Positions 18,811 to 27,294 of a DNA stretch of 42,056 nt are shown one piece after another. This stretch comes from Phycisphaerales bacterium. Its GTDB lineage: Bacteria; Planctomycetota; Phycisphaerae; Phycisphaerales; SM1A02. The translations under genes and the position numbers were made by a program. The first letter of the stretch is position 1, and each line of letters starts with the position of its first letter. The notes below the pieces were generated by a model that had not been told where the DNA came from, searched no databases, and saw only the letters and a program-made list of their open reading frames with translations. Location: NCBI GenBank assembly GCA_012965315.1, contig DTSO01000018.1, positions 1-42,056 on the forward strand, read 5' to 3'.

Positions 18811-19119
18811 TCATGCAACGATATTGAGAATCGATATATCGTGGTCAAGATCCCCGGTTAATAACCGTGCATCGATTTCTACTGAAAATGCAGATGCCAT
18901 CTCTGATTGACGCTGAATATGCGCTAATCGTAGCCGCCTACGCTCATCGAGCTGTGTTGCACTACGTCCCTGCCGCAATAGTATCGAAGCGCTTACAGCA
19001 CCTACATGGCGAACCTGTTCTTGCCCTGCGTGCGATGTACTACGAGTAACAGCAGAGGAACTCGGGAATTGGAGCTGAGATAGCTGATTGTTTCGGTTTT
19101 CTTGAATTCGCATTACCAT
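18811..19119 (-). CDS. Small arginine/glutamine-rich protein of unknown function
   Basis: The reading frame of 102 residues starts with ATG at 19119 preceded by AAGGA nine bases upstream, a good ribosome-binding site for this genome. The protein is rich in R, Q and S, with no signal peptide or transmembrane helix, and the C-terminal half (from about residue 55) looks helical. I considered a FlgM-like anti-sigma factor and found no convincing match. Base composition is more GC-rich than the flanks. It lies downstream of a structured leader at 19181-19230 and upstream (same strand) of the RsmB-like gene. I do not recognise it. Confidence 0.5.
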   Translation of the reverse strand: MVMRIQENRNNQLSQLQFPSSSAVTRSTSHAGQEQVRHVGAVSASILLRQGRSATQLDERRRLRLAHIQRQSEMASAFSVEIDARLLTGDLDHDISILNIVA

Positions 19120-19180
19120 CTTTGTTATTCCTTATATTGAAGTAAACTTCGATTATTCGCCTCAGATGGCCACCCACCAC

Positions 19181-19230
19181 GGGGTCCTCGTCGGCACAGG
19201 AGTAGTATCGCCTACACCACTGACGACCCC
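19181..19230 (-). ncRNA. Candidate structured leader upstream of the 102-residue ORF
   Basis: On this strand GGGGTC-GTC pairs with GAC-(GAG)-GACCCC, leaving a three-base bulge, and the enclosed sequence contains a GTAG/CTAC hairpin with a six-base loop. The stretch is GC-rich against AT-rich flanks and sits about 60-110 bases 5' of the ATG at 19119. No known riboswitch class was recognised. It may be a regulatory leader or chance folding. Confidence 0.25.
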
Positions 19231-19352
19231 ATGTCACCGCGTTGGTAGGTTTTTGTTAGGTTTATGCGATTGTAGTAATATTCACGGTTTTTGCCACCCC
19301 ATGGGCATATTCCCATGCCTATTAACTATGTTGGTAACTAATTCATCAAAAA

Positions 19353-19471
<119 letters not shown>

Positions 19472-19542
19472 GTTACACTCTTAAAGGACACTTTAAAATT
19501 GGGGATCGAATCGGCAAGCGAATTTAATGGGATAATATCTTT

Positions 19543-20004
19543 ATGAGTTTACGAATGGTTAAATGCCCAACATGTGGAAGTCAATATTTAGCTTCGCAGG
19601 GTTGTAAATTTTGTGCTAGTAAACCAGCACATTCTAAGCGTAAAAAAACTTCTAATTCTAAGTGGGGACCAATTGCCGCTTTCATCATTGTTCTTGCTGG
19701 ATTTATCATCGCCGCAGAAATTGTCTTGGCTGAAAGTGGTTTTACTCGCGCATTACTGGTTGTCTTTGGTGGCGTGGTTGTAATGTGGCTATGGAAAATT
19801 GGATATTGGTTTGAAGATGGCGAGTCAATCTTGGGTCATTTCGCGTTCCAGTCCCTAGCCAATGAGTTCATTGGATTTTTCCTATCGCCATCTAAAATCA
19901 TTTGGTTTTGGACTACAGAACGTCCATATTTTCGTGCTTGTACAATTGCAACGTGGCTGGCACTGACAATTTTTTGGCTTTTGCACTTCAGTAATTCGAC
20001 TTGA
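19543..20004 (+). CDS. Zinc-ribbon membrane protein of unknown function
   Basis: This 153-residue protein starts with a short zinc-ribbon (CPTC at C8/C11 and CKFC at C21/C24), followed by a basic linker (KRKKTSNSK) and three hydrophobic segments (about 43-63, 67-87, 128-150) that would span the membrane. The combination resembles small membrane proteins with an N-terminal zinc ribbon that have no known role. It is forward-oriented between two reverse tRNA-Lys copies. No ribosome-binding site is clear. Presence of the four cysteines and TM pattern supports a real gene. Function unknown. Confidence 0.65.
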   Translation: MSLRMVKCPTCGSQYLASQGCKFCASKPAHSKRKKTSNSKWGPIAAFIIVLAGFIIAAEIVLAESGFTRALLVVFGGVVVMWLWKIGYWFEDGESILGHFAFQSLANEFIGFFLSPSKIIWFWTTERPYFRACTIATWLALTIFWLLHFSNST

Positions 20005-20176
20005 TAAACTATGAAAACCGTTGCAGATTCTGATTGCTATCACTGAAAGGGTGCTATTTCAATGATGCATGAGATGCCTTCAATACTGCTCTACTATATT
20101 AAATGAAGTGGCACACTGCTGTTGTAATAAATACTGTAAGTGGTTTACAAAAGACACCGAAGGCAGGCTTTAGGAC
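20005..20176. other. Non-coding spacer
   Basis: No reading frame, tRNA or clear terminator was found here. It separates the zinc-ribbon gene from the second tRNA-Lys-like copy. Confidence 0.5.
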
Positions 20177-20295
<119 letters not shown>

Positions 20296-20358
20296 TTTGC
20301 ATTCTTGGTCGCATTTGAGATTTTGTCTTTGACAATCATGAATTAATTGAATCTACAT

Positions 20359-20386
20359 GCAGATTGATTTTGATTCACGAATCTGC
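20359..20386 (-). terminator. Possible hairpin downstream of the sorting-tail gene
   Basis: GCAGATT and AATCTGC can pair around a 14-base loop, about 47 bases 3' of the stop at 20433. No T-run follows, so it is a weak terminator candidate. Confidence 0.25.
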
Positions 20387-20432
20387 TTAAACCAAACAAT
20401 GGCTGCTTCACATTCCTTATTCGTGCTTTATC

Positions 20433-21034
20433 TTAATGCCTTCTCCGGCGTTTCAGTCCTGCAAAACCAATTAATACAATTGTGGCTGGAGCCGGCACCC
20501 AACGCCCTGTTTCCCTTGTAAATTAATGGAACCATATATTTCAGAGTCCGATCCGTAGGTAGTGAATTGACCAATGAGAACACGTAAATCACTACCAGCA
20601 ACTACCTGCATGTCATCCGGTGTTGCGAACCATGTTCCATTATTAGTTTCGATGTCCCCACCACTTTCAAATCCAATCCAATCAATGCCAATATCTAGCA
20701 TTTGATTATCCACTTGATCTTCACTTCCAATTGTTACCCAGCTGTCATACGCTAAACTTGGAAAGATACCAAATAGAGCAGTGTTAATACTGACTGATGT
20801 TGGGCCGCCAAAAGGGTTTTGGTAAAAACCATTATCTGATCTGATGTAGAGAGAACTTTGCGAATCTCCAAATACCGCATTCAATTGATCAGTTGATGCT
20901 GTGAAATCTGCATACAGCCGCATAGTAAACAAGTTTTCATCAACTTGTTGAAATTCTAAACTTAACCCAACAAAATCTGACATTGCACTTGTAGTCAGTG
21001 AGGCGAGAATTATGTTTTGCACTATTAGTTTCAT
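20433..21034 (-). pseudogene. Exported protein with PEP-CTERM-like tail, frameshifted
   Basis: The main frame (ATG 21034) encodes a signal peptide-like start (MKLIVQNIILASLTTSAMS) and about 165 residues rich in D, G, S and aromatic residues, as in surface beta-sheet proteins. This frame ends at 20471. In the -1 frame from about 20515, codons read TGRWVPAPATIVLIGFAG, then LKRRRRH, then stop at 20433. That is a planctomycete-type exosortase tail: VPAP, a hydrophobic helix, and an arginine cluster. Restoring one A in a GGGAAACAGG run (to four A) makes one continuous frame. The gene is therefore truncated, a pseudogene, or an assembly indel. As it stands, the anchor/sorting signal is lost. Substrate unknown. 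Confidence 0.75.
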
Positions 21035-21123
21035 ATCGTGGATACAGATTATCCTCGGGATGATTAGAACACAAATGTCTATTCAGAGCAATAAAAAAAT
21101 GAATTTTCAGTACGTTTAAAAGC

Positions 21124-21195
21124 CATGTATAGAAAGAATCGAACCTGAATCAAGCTGATTAAGAGTCAATGCTCTGCCAACTGAGCTAACAGGGC
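21124..21195 (-). pseudogene. tRNA-Lys-like copy 3, degraded
   Basis: The 5' acceptor strand, D arm and anticodon loop (CTCTTAA) match the intact gene. One base is missing just before the anticodon stem. The 3' half has decayed: the T stem TCAGG/CTTTC and the acceptor 3' strand no longer pair properly with GCCCTGT. The GTACACTT box keeps its position upstream. This looks like a relic of a tRNA-Lys duplication. Confidence 0.75.
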
Positions 21196-21220
21196 TACGA
21201 CGTAAGTGTACTTTCAATAA

Positions 21221-22402
21221 TCACGAAGAAGCAACGCTACTTGATTCAAGAAGTTTAATTGTCTCAAAAATATCCAGTAGTACGTCGATCGTTTTATCTA
21301 ATTCTGAAGCGGTAGTCGTTCTGGCAATACTAAATCTAATTGCACCCCATAAACCATCGTCTGGCATTCCAATTGCTTCAAGCACTTTGGAATTTTTAAA
21401 CGCACCACTTGAACAAGCTGAACCAGAGGACGCGCAAATGCCACGCTCTGACAACATCAACAATAAGAGTTCGCCTTTAACACCAGGAAAAGAAATTGAA
21501 CTTGTTGTCCAAGCGCGCTTAGCACCACTTGAATTTATATGCACCTTTGGAAATTCTGAAATTATTTTCGTTTCAAATTCATCTCGAAGTGATTCCATCT
21601 TCGAAATATTTTCAGCGTTCAACCAAAGCGAAGATTTTCTTGCTGCAACTCCAAAACCCAATATCGACGGAACATTTTCTGTTCCACCTCTTCTGCCACG
21701 TTCTTGCGGTCCGCCTGTTACCAGTGGAGTAATGGATAGCCCTGGCCGAACATACAAAGCGCCAACGCCTTTTGGACCATGAAACTTATGCCCGGCGAAA
21801 GACAATAAATCAACTGGAACTGCACCAACATCAACCGGCATTTTCGCAACCCATTGTGTGCCGTCACTATGCAAAAGAACGTCGTGCTTGAGGCACAATT
21901 CAGATGCCTTTTCGATTGGTTCGATGACTCCGGTTTCGTTATTGCACCACATTAAAGAAACAACGGCAATTTCCGCTGCGCGCGATTCAAGAATTTCTTT
22001 TAGGTGGTCCATGCAGAAAACGCCGTCTCGGTCATTTCGAATTCGAATTACTTCCATTCCATCTTCTTGCAAACGGTCCATCAATTCACCAACTGCAGCA
22101 TGTTCAATCTGGCTTGTAACTAAACATTTTCTATCTGAGCGTACTGAACACGCCGATTGGATTGCTAAATTTGCTGCCTCTGTACCACCTGATGTAAAAA
22201 GAATGCTTGCTGGTTTTGCCCCAACAAGTTTTGCGATTTCCTCTCGCGCAAGATCAACTTGTTGCCTTGCTTCTTGCCCAATTCGGTGAATGCTCGATGG
22301 ATTCCCCCAAAAAGTATTCATCGCACAATGAACTGCCTCAGTAACTTCCGCAAGCGGTTGCGTAGTTGCATTGTTGTCTAAATAAATAGTAAGGTCATTC
22401 AT
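21221..22402 (-). CDS. Cysteine desulfurase (NifS/IscS family)
   Basis: This PLP enzyme takes sulfur from cysteine to form a persulfide for Fe-S clusters or tRNA thiolation. The N-terminus IYLDNNATT, the PLP lysine in SFAGHKFHGPKG, and the active-site cysteine in SGSACSSGAF (C336 counting from the longest frame) are present. The protein is about 393 residues from ATG 22402; the longest frame from 22420 adds six residues. The active-site loop is the long NifS/IscS-like type. It overlaps the MFS gene by 8 bases (by 26 with the longer start), so translation is coupled. No iscU or thiI is next to it; an iscS, nifS or similar symbol cannot be chosen from sequence alone. Confidence 0.93.
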   Translation of the reverse strand: MNDLTIYLDNNATTQPLAEVTEAVHCAMNTFWGNPSSIHRIGQEARQQVDLAREEIAKLVGAKPASILFTSGGTEAANLAIQSACSVRSDRKCLVTSQIEHAAVGELMDRLQEDGMEVIRIRNDRDGVFCMDHLKEILESRAAEIAVVSLMWCNNETGVIEPIEKASELCLKHDVLLHSDGTQWVAKMPVDVGAVPVDLLSFAGHKFHGPKGVGALYVRPGLSITPLVTGGPQERGRRGGTENVPSILGFGVAARKSSLWLNAENISKMESLRDEFETKIISEFPKVHINSSGAKRAWTTSSISFPGVKGELLLLMLSERGICASSGSACSSGAFKNSKVLEAIGMPDDGLWGAIRFSIARTTTASELDKTIDVLLDIFETIKLLESSSVASS

Positions 22403-23675
22403 GTGTCTTATTGTAATCATTTAAAAGCAATGGAGTAGGCGGAATTCGTATCACGATAAACCATGCAAACACGCCAACAAGAGCGCACACGAGAAAAATG
22501 TATTGTGGAGAATCACCGAATAGTGGTCGAGTAATCCAATACAACAAAGAGCCAACCGCCATAAGCAAAAAAGATAATGCATTCGATGTCGCTAATACCC
22601 GGCCGCGATGATCTGGCTTTGGCAATAATTGCATCATCGATTGAAGAGGTATTGCGTATAAACCAGCAAATAATCCTAAAGAAACAAGGCAAATCAAAAT
22701 GAGCACATACGAAACCGGCGCTAATCCAGCGACTAACATCGAACATGCCATCCCAATGGCTGCAAATTTCGAGAGCCCAATTTGTATTTTCCCGCCCGAC
22801 AAAAACCCAGCAAGCAGCGAACCAAAGCCAACTGATATTCCGATTGAAGCAAGAAGATATGAAACTTTTGTGTCAGTCACATTTAGGAGTACACCTAACT
22901 CTGTAACTAATAAAAGGACAATCGTTGCAAGTAAATAAAAGAGAGCCCATGCTGTTGCAACTTGCATAAGGGGCGACTTACACATTTTCCTGCCTGTCAC
23001 CATATATGTTGCTAACGGATTAGAAGGCACATGCGAATGTGGTTCCATCGCTTCAAGTTTCGGCAACCATACGATTGCTAGAAGTCCAACGACTGCTACT
23101 CCAGTCAACACTATTCCTGGCAACCACATATCTACTAACGATGTTGATCCTTGTTGTAATTTGTCACTGACAATTCCAGCAATCAGCATGCCTGTGATAA
23201 TTGAGACATTTGTTGTCATGTTCAAAATGCCATTTGCTCGGCTAACGTTTTCTGTTTGAACTATTTCTGGAATCATTCCATATTTTGCAGGACTGAAAAA
23301 AGTTGACTGCGTTGCGAGGCAGAGCATTGAAAATGCTGCAAGCCAAAAATTCCCAGTAACAAAACCAACACCTGCTGAAATTGCCAGTGGTATCTCAACC
23401 CATTTCATTAAGACCGAAATCGTTCGCTTTGAATAGCGATCAGCAATCGGTCCCGCCCACCCAGAAAAAAGTATAAATGGAACAAACAAGCAAAGTGCTA
23501 TTAGACCTTGCCCGCCCTCTCCAAGTTTGCCAGCCCACATTCCTCGTACGACCGCAAAACCCAACAACGTTTTTAAAATATTGTCATTCGCAGCTCCCAT
23601 AAATTGGGCTACTAAAAGTGCGCTCAATCCCCTGCGTGGATTTGCTAACTCGCGAAATGTAGTTTTACTCTGCAC
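22395..23675 (-). CDS. MFS transporter, LplT-like
   Basis: This is a 12-helix membrane transporter of the major facilitator superfamily. The N-terminal motif FMGAANDNILKTLL and SGWAGPIADRYSKR (loop 2-3 motif) resemble the lysophospholipid transporter LplT/Aas group. I chose GTG at 23675 (about 426 residues), because the first ATG (23738) lies inside the recA terminator hairpin and codes for residues with no homologous look. The gene is downstream of recA on the same strand, past that terminator, and overlaps the cysteine desulfurase by 8 bases. Substrate is inferred only weakly from the N-terminal motif. Confidence 0.78.
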   Translation of the reverse strand: MQSKTTFRELANPRRGLSALLVAQFMGAANDNILKTLLGFAVVRGMWAGKLGEGGQGLIALCLFVPFILFSGWAGPIADRYSKRTISVLMKWVEIPLAISAGVGFVTGNFWLAAFSMLCLATQSTFFSPAKYGMIPEIVQTENVSRANGILNMTTNVSIITGMLIAGIVSDKLQQGSTSLVDMWLPGIVLTGVAVVGLLAIVWLPKLEAMEPHSHVPSNPLATYMVTGRKMCKSPLMQVATAWALFYLLATIVLLLVTELGVLLNVTDTKVSYLLASIGISVGFGSLLAGFLSGGKIQIGLSKFAAIGMACSMLVAGLAPVSYVLILICLVSLGLFAGLYAIPLQSMMQLLPKPDHRGRVLATSNALSFLLMAVGSLLYWITRPLFGDSPQYIFLVCALVGVFAWFIVIRIPPTPLLLNDYNKTHE

Positions 23676-23704
23676 GTAAGTACACGATAACAGCAAACCG
23701 CATA

Positions 23705-23745
23705 GTAAAACAGCGTGAACCCCATTTCTGGGACGCACGCTGTTT
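23705..23745 (-). terminator. Rho-independent terminator of recA
   Basis: AAACAGCGTG and CACGCTGTTT form a 10-bp stem. CCCA and TGGG pair inside it around a GAAA tetraloop (on the reverse strand), and a TTTT tract follows. It lies 24 bases after the recA stop. The first ATG of the MFS frame (23738) is inside it. Confidence 0.85.
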
Positions 23746-23768
23746 GGAGTAGTTTTATTAAAACTGTA

Positions 23769-25055
23769 TTACTTAGAATCGTCCTTGGGTTCAGCTTTGA
23801 CTGCTGTCTTGGTTTCAACACTTTTAGCAGCGGCATCGGCGACACCGCGGGCAACAAGGACCTTCTGTTTGATTTCTTCAAACATTTCAGGATTCTCAGC
23901 AAGTAGTTGCTTTGAATTTTCGCGACCTTGACCGAGACGATCTCCACCATAACTAAACCATGAACCGCTCTTGTCTACAATGCCATCTTCAACCGCGAGA
24001 TCTAACAAATCGCCTGTGATACTAATTCCTTCGTTAAACATAATGTCAAATTCAGCAGTGCGGAATGGTGGTGCAGTCTTGTTTTTCACGACGCGAGTTC
24101 GGACTCGGTTACCAATTACGGTGTCCCCATCTTTAATTGAACCAATGCGACGAATATCCACTCGAATCGAAGAATAAAACTTGAGAGCGCGACCGCCAGG
24201 TGTTGTTTCTGGACTACCGAACATCACACCAATTTTTTCGCGAATTTGATTTATGAAAATAACCATGCAATCGCTTTTTGAAATCGCGCCAGTTAGCTTC
24301 CGCATTGCTTGACTCATTAATCGAGCTTGCAAGCCAACGTGCGTGTCGCCCATTTCGCCTTCAATTTCAGCACGCGGTATTAATGCCGCGACGGAGTCAA
24401 TTACGACTATATCCACAGCGTTGGAACGAACGAGCATTTCGCAAATTTCCAATGCCTGCTCACCTGTGTCTGGTTGTGAAACAAGGAGCGCATCAATATC
24501 AACACCGAGTTTCTTTGCCCATGTAGGATCAAGCGCGTGCTCTGCATCAATGAATGCAGCGATACCAGCCTTTTGGGCTTGCGCTACTACATTCAGTGCA
24601 AGCGTTGTCTTGCCTGATGATTCTGGTCCAAAGACTTCGATGATTCGACCACGGGGCATGCCTCGCCCGCCTAAGGCTAAGTCCAAACTTATCGCTCCGG
24701 TCGAGATTGCAGGAATAGCTGAGATGTTATCGCTATTGAGCCGCATAATTGCACCAGAGCCAAATGCTTTATCTATTTGAGATAACGCATTTTCAAGTGC
24801 TTGTACTTTTCCCTTATCTTCGATTGTTACTTTTGCCCTAATTGGTGCTTTAGTTTTCTTTTTTGTTGCTGTTTTAAAAGCCATTGAATTCTTCGCCTTC
24901 CGTGGTTCAGTTGCAGTGCTTCCTGCGCTATTTATATTAGTTGAGTCTGTTGTTCTACCGCTTTGTACGATACCGCCCTTTGCGGGAGTTTCTGATGAAG
25001 TTGCTGTTTTTCGTAATGATTTCGATTTTTTTCCGTTTCTACTTAATAATGCCAT
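23769..25055 (-). CDS. recA: Recombinase RecA with N-terminal extension
   Basis: RecA forms filaments on single-stranded DNA for recombination and SOS cleavage. The ATPase core starts near [21 protein letters not shown], with Walker [10 protein letters not shown] and the [11 protein letters not shown] loop. The core is preceded by 50-100 Lys/Ser/Thr-rich residues, an unusual extension. Possible starts are TTG 25127, ATG 25055 (M25 of the longest frame) and ATG 24884. I chose 25055 because AAAGGAG (25067-25073) lies about 11 bases upstream; 25127 is a TTG in a -35-like TTGACA. From 25055 the protein is 428 residues (usual about 350). The start remains uncertain. A terminator follows. Confidence 0.95.
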   Translation of the reverse strand: MALLSRNGKKSKSLRKTATSSETPAKGGIVQSGRTTDSTNINSAGSTATEPRKAKNSMAFKTATKKKTKAPIRAKVTIEDKGKVQALENALSQIDKAFGSGAIMRLNSDNISAIPAISTGAISLDLALGGRGMPRGRIIEVFGPESSGKTTLALNVVAQAQKAGIAAFIDAEHALDPTWAKKLGVDIDALLVSQPDTGEQALEICEMLVRSNAVDIVVIDSVAALIPRAEIEGEMGDTHVGLQARLMSQAMRKLTGAISKSDCMVIFINQIREKIGVMFGSPETTPGGRALKFYSSIRVDIRRIGSIKDGDTVIGNRVRTRVVKNKTAPPFRTAEFDIMFNEGISITGDLLDLAVEDGIVDKSGSWFSYGGDRLGQGRENSKQLLAENPEMFEEIKQKVLVARGVADAAAKSVETKTAVKAEPKDDSK

Positions 25056-25121
25056 TTCAGCCAATGCTCCTTTACTACCGAGTTTGTTAGGTTTACGGTA
25101 GGATGACATAAACATCGGTGA

Positions 25122-25150
25122 TGTCAAGCGTTGTTCGGTAGTTATTCGGT
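25122..25150 (-). promoter_or_regulatory. recA upstream region: TTGACA and a tandem 11-bp repeat
   Basis: On the coding strand, ACCGAATAACT and ACCGAACAACG are adjacent 11-base repeats (25129-25150), one helical turn apart, followed by TTGACA (25122-25127). This arrangement fits a regulated -35 region. It does not match the E. coli or Bacillus LexA boxes. Confidence 0.35.
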
Positions 25151-25212
25151 ACTTTTCTCTACTATTAGACTAAAAACGATGGTGCTACTGACAATATGTC
25201 GTCAGTTTTGCG

Positions 25213-26202
25213 CTACGAACTCTCAATGAGCCCGCCCTCCCAGTTAGGAGTTGGAGGACTCCATTGGGATAAATCGATGCCTTCGAACCACGCAATAGTT
25301 TTTTGCAATCCTTCTCGTAGCGGCACTGTTGGCTCCCAATCCAACGTCTTTTTCGCCCGAGTAATATCTGGCTGACGTTGCGTTGGATCATCCGCTGGTA
25401 ACGGCTTCATTAGTAGTTCAGAGTTACTGCCTGTAAGTTCAAGCACAAGATTCGCTAACTCCAACATCGTAAACTCACCAGGGTTACCTAAATTGATTGG
25501 ACCAGTTGCTTCATCAGCATCCATCATTAATAGAAACGCATCGATTAAGTCATCGACATAACAGAATGAGCGAGACTGTTGTCCATCACCAAAAATAGTA
25601 ATGTCGTCCCCCGCTAATGCTTGCCGAATAAAATTACTGACCACTCTTCCATCATATGGATGCATGGATGGACCGTAGGTATTAAAAATTCTCGCAACCC
25701 GAATATCAACACCGTGCGATCGGTGATAGTCGAACATTAATGTTTCCGCAGCACGTTTCCCTTCGTCATAGCATGCCCGCAAGCCAATCGGATTTACATT
25801 GCCACGATACGATTCAGGTTGTGGGTGCACCGAGGGGTCACCGTACACTTCACTTGTCGAAGCGTGGAAGATTTTTATTTTATTTGCCCTCGCCATGCCT
25901 AATGTATGCATAGCACCTAGAAAATTCGTTTTCATAGTTTTAATGGGGTTATGTTGGTAATGCCCAGGCGCTGCTGGGCAAGCCAAGTTATAAATTGCAT
26001 CGACTTCCATTTCGATTGGATTTGTAATGTCATGCAAAACAAACTCAAAATTTGGGAGTTCTAAAAGGTGTTCAATTGTTTCTTTTCTGCTTGTAAAAAG
26101 ATTATCGAGGCAAATCACATGCTCGCCCCTATCAACTAACCGCTGACAAAGGTGCGAACCGAGGAATCCTGCCCCCCCTGTCACTAATGTTCTTTGTGTC
26201 AT
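25213..26202 (-). CDS. UDP-glucuronic acid decarboxylase / NAD-dependent epimerase (UXS-type)
   Basis: This 329-residue extended short-chain dehydrogenase has the NAD motif GGAGFLGS at the N-terminus, the active site YDEGK (Y-x3-K) and the UXS-typical segments [11 protein letters not shown] and [22 protein letters not shown]. It would oxidise and decarboxylate UDP-glucuronate to UDP-xylose for cell-surface polysaccharides. Length fits soluble bacterial enzymes. The ATG at 26202 follows a 39-base intergenic region shared with the divergent anmK. It lies upstream of recA on the same strand with a spacer of about 85 bases. The substrate is well supported by motif resemblance; close paralogues such as UDP-glucose epimerase remain possible. 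Confidence 0.85.
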   Translation of the reverse strand: MTQRTLVTGGAGFLGSHLCQRLVDRGEHVICLDNLFTSRKETIEHLLELPNFEFVLHDITNPIEMEVDAIYNLACPAAPGHYQHNPIKTMKTNFLGAMHTLGMARANKIKIFHASTSEVYGDPSVHPQPESYRGNVNPIGLRACYDEGKRAAETLMFDYHRSHGVDIRVARIFNTYGPSMHPYDGRVVSNFIRQALAGDDITIFGDGQQSRSFCYVDDLIDAFLLMMDADEATGPINLGNPGEFTMLELANLVLELTGSNSELLMKPLPADDPTQRQPDITRAKKTLDWEPTVPLREGLQKTIAWFEGIDLSQWSPPTPNWEGGLIESS

Positions 26203-26241
26203 ACCGTGCAGGATACGTTAGGAAACGTGTAAAGTGTAGTA

Positions 26242-27294
26242 ATGCGCGTAATCGTTGGAACAATGACAGGCACTAGCATGGACGGAGTAGACGCTGTCGC
26301 TGTTTCTATTGAGGGCTCAAACGAAGAGATGCGCGCCTCGTATATCGGGATGACATCTTGCGAATTGGGAGACCTCACACAGGTCCTTAGAAAACTTTCA
26401 ATCAATGGTGGAAACGAAGTTGAAATGCAAAATGCCGCGTTACGACTTGGCGAAATTACAACGAACGCAATCCAACAATTAAATTTAAAACAGATAGATT
26501 TGATTGCACTTCATGGACAAACTATTTACCACGCTCCTCCAATAAGTATTCAACTTATTGACCCACTTCCAATTCTTGAAACTTTTAATTGCACCGTTTT
26601 AACAGATCCTAGGCAATCGGATTTGCAACTCGGTGGACAAGGAGCTCCAATTACGCCTCTTGCCGATTGGATACTTTTCAATTCAAAACAGAAATCAACT
26701 GCCATCATAAATCTTGGTGGCTTTTGCAACATAACTTTTCTTCCCGCAAATTGTTCGACAAACCAAGTTCAAGGTTTCGATGTTTGTTGTTGCAATTTAC
26801 TTTTAAATAAAATTGCGAGAGCTCGACTTGGTTGTGAGTACGACCCGAATGGTGAGTGCGCAATCAAAGGGACCGCGTCGCCAAAATTAGTAGCCGAGTT
26901 GACCAATAAACTTGCTGAGCAAAAAAATGCATCACGTTCGCTTGGTTCTGGAGATGACTTAGGTACATTTGCGCTTTCTATCGGAGATTCAACCACAACA
27001 AATGATTTACTCGCAAGTGCAGTCGCTGCAATTGGTGCTTGTATATCTGCTTCAACGCAAAATGCTGAACGAGTTTATCTTGCGGGAGGCGGAGTACATA
27101 ACAGGGCTCTTGCCTCTGCCATTACCCATACCGGAACAACTGAAGAACTCGGCGTGCCAATTCAAGCGCGTGAAGGAATGGCAATGGCTATCCTTGGCGC
27201 GCTTTCCCAAGATGGCGTTTCAATTACTTTGCCTCAAATCACAGGTCGAGAAGAAACTGATTCTTTAGTCGGTTGGGTTCAAGCAAGACCGTAA
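26242..27294 (+). CDS. anmK: Anhydro-N-acetylmuramic acid kinase
   Basis: This 350-residue kinase phosphorylates and opens 1,6-anhydro-MurNAc from recycled peptidoglycan. The N-terminal GTMTGTSMDGVDAV motif, the LHGQTIYH segment and the ATP-site GGGVHNRALA are present. Length is slightly below the usual 370. The ATG at 26242 has no Shine-Dalgarno sequence. Its 3' end overlaps the convergent M32 gene by 16 bases. It is divergent from the UXS gene. Presence suggests wall recycling, compatible with a peptidoglycan-containing planctomycete. Confidence 0.93.
   Translation: MRVIVGTMTGTSMDGVDAVAVSIEGSNEEMRASYIGMTSCELGDLTQVLRKLSINGGNEVEMQNAALRLGEITTNAIQQLNLKQIDLIALHGQTIYHAPPISIQLIDPLPILETFNCTVLTDPRQSDLQLGGQGAPITPLADWILFNSKQKSTAIINLGGFCNITFLPANCSTNQVQGFDVCCCNLLLNKIARARLGCEYDPNGECAIKGTASPKLVAELTNKLAEQKNASRSLGSGDDLGTFALSIGDSTTTNDLLASAVAAIGACISASTQNAERVYLAGGGVHNRALASAITHTGTTEELGVPIQAREGMAMAILGALSQDGVSITLPQITGREETDSLVGWVQARP

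Noticed and set aside
18811-19119. FlgM-like anti-sigma factor
   Set aside because: A few helical R-rich residues look similar, but the expected spaced motif is absent and no flagellar genes are in the window.
19040-19237. 65-residue reverse frame over the structured leader
   Set aside because: Overlaps the 102-residue ORF with a better ribosome-binding site; peptide looks random.
19300-19317. CATGGG-CATATT-CCCATG hairpin downstream of tRNA-Lys
   Set aside because: No T-run on either strand and short stem; probably chance.
25122-25127. TTG at 25127 as the recA start
   Set aside because: TTG forms part of a TTGACA -35-like word, and an ATG at 25055 has a Shine-Dalgarno sequence.
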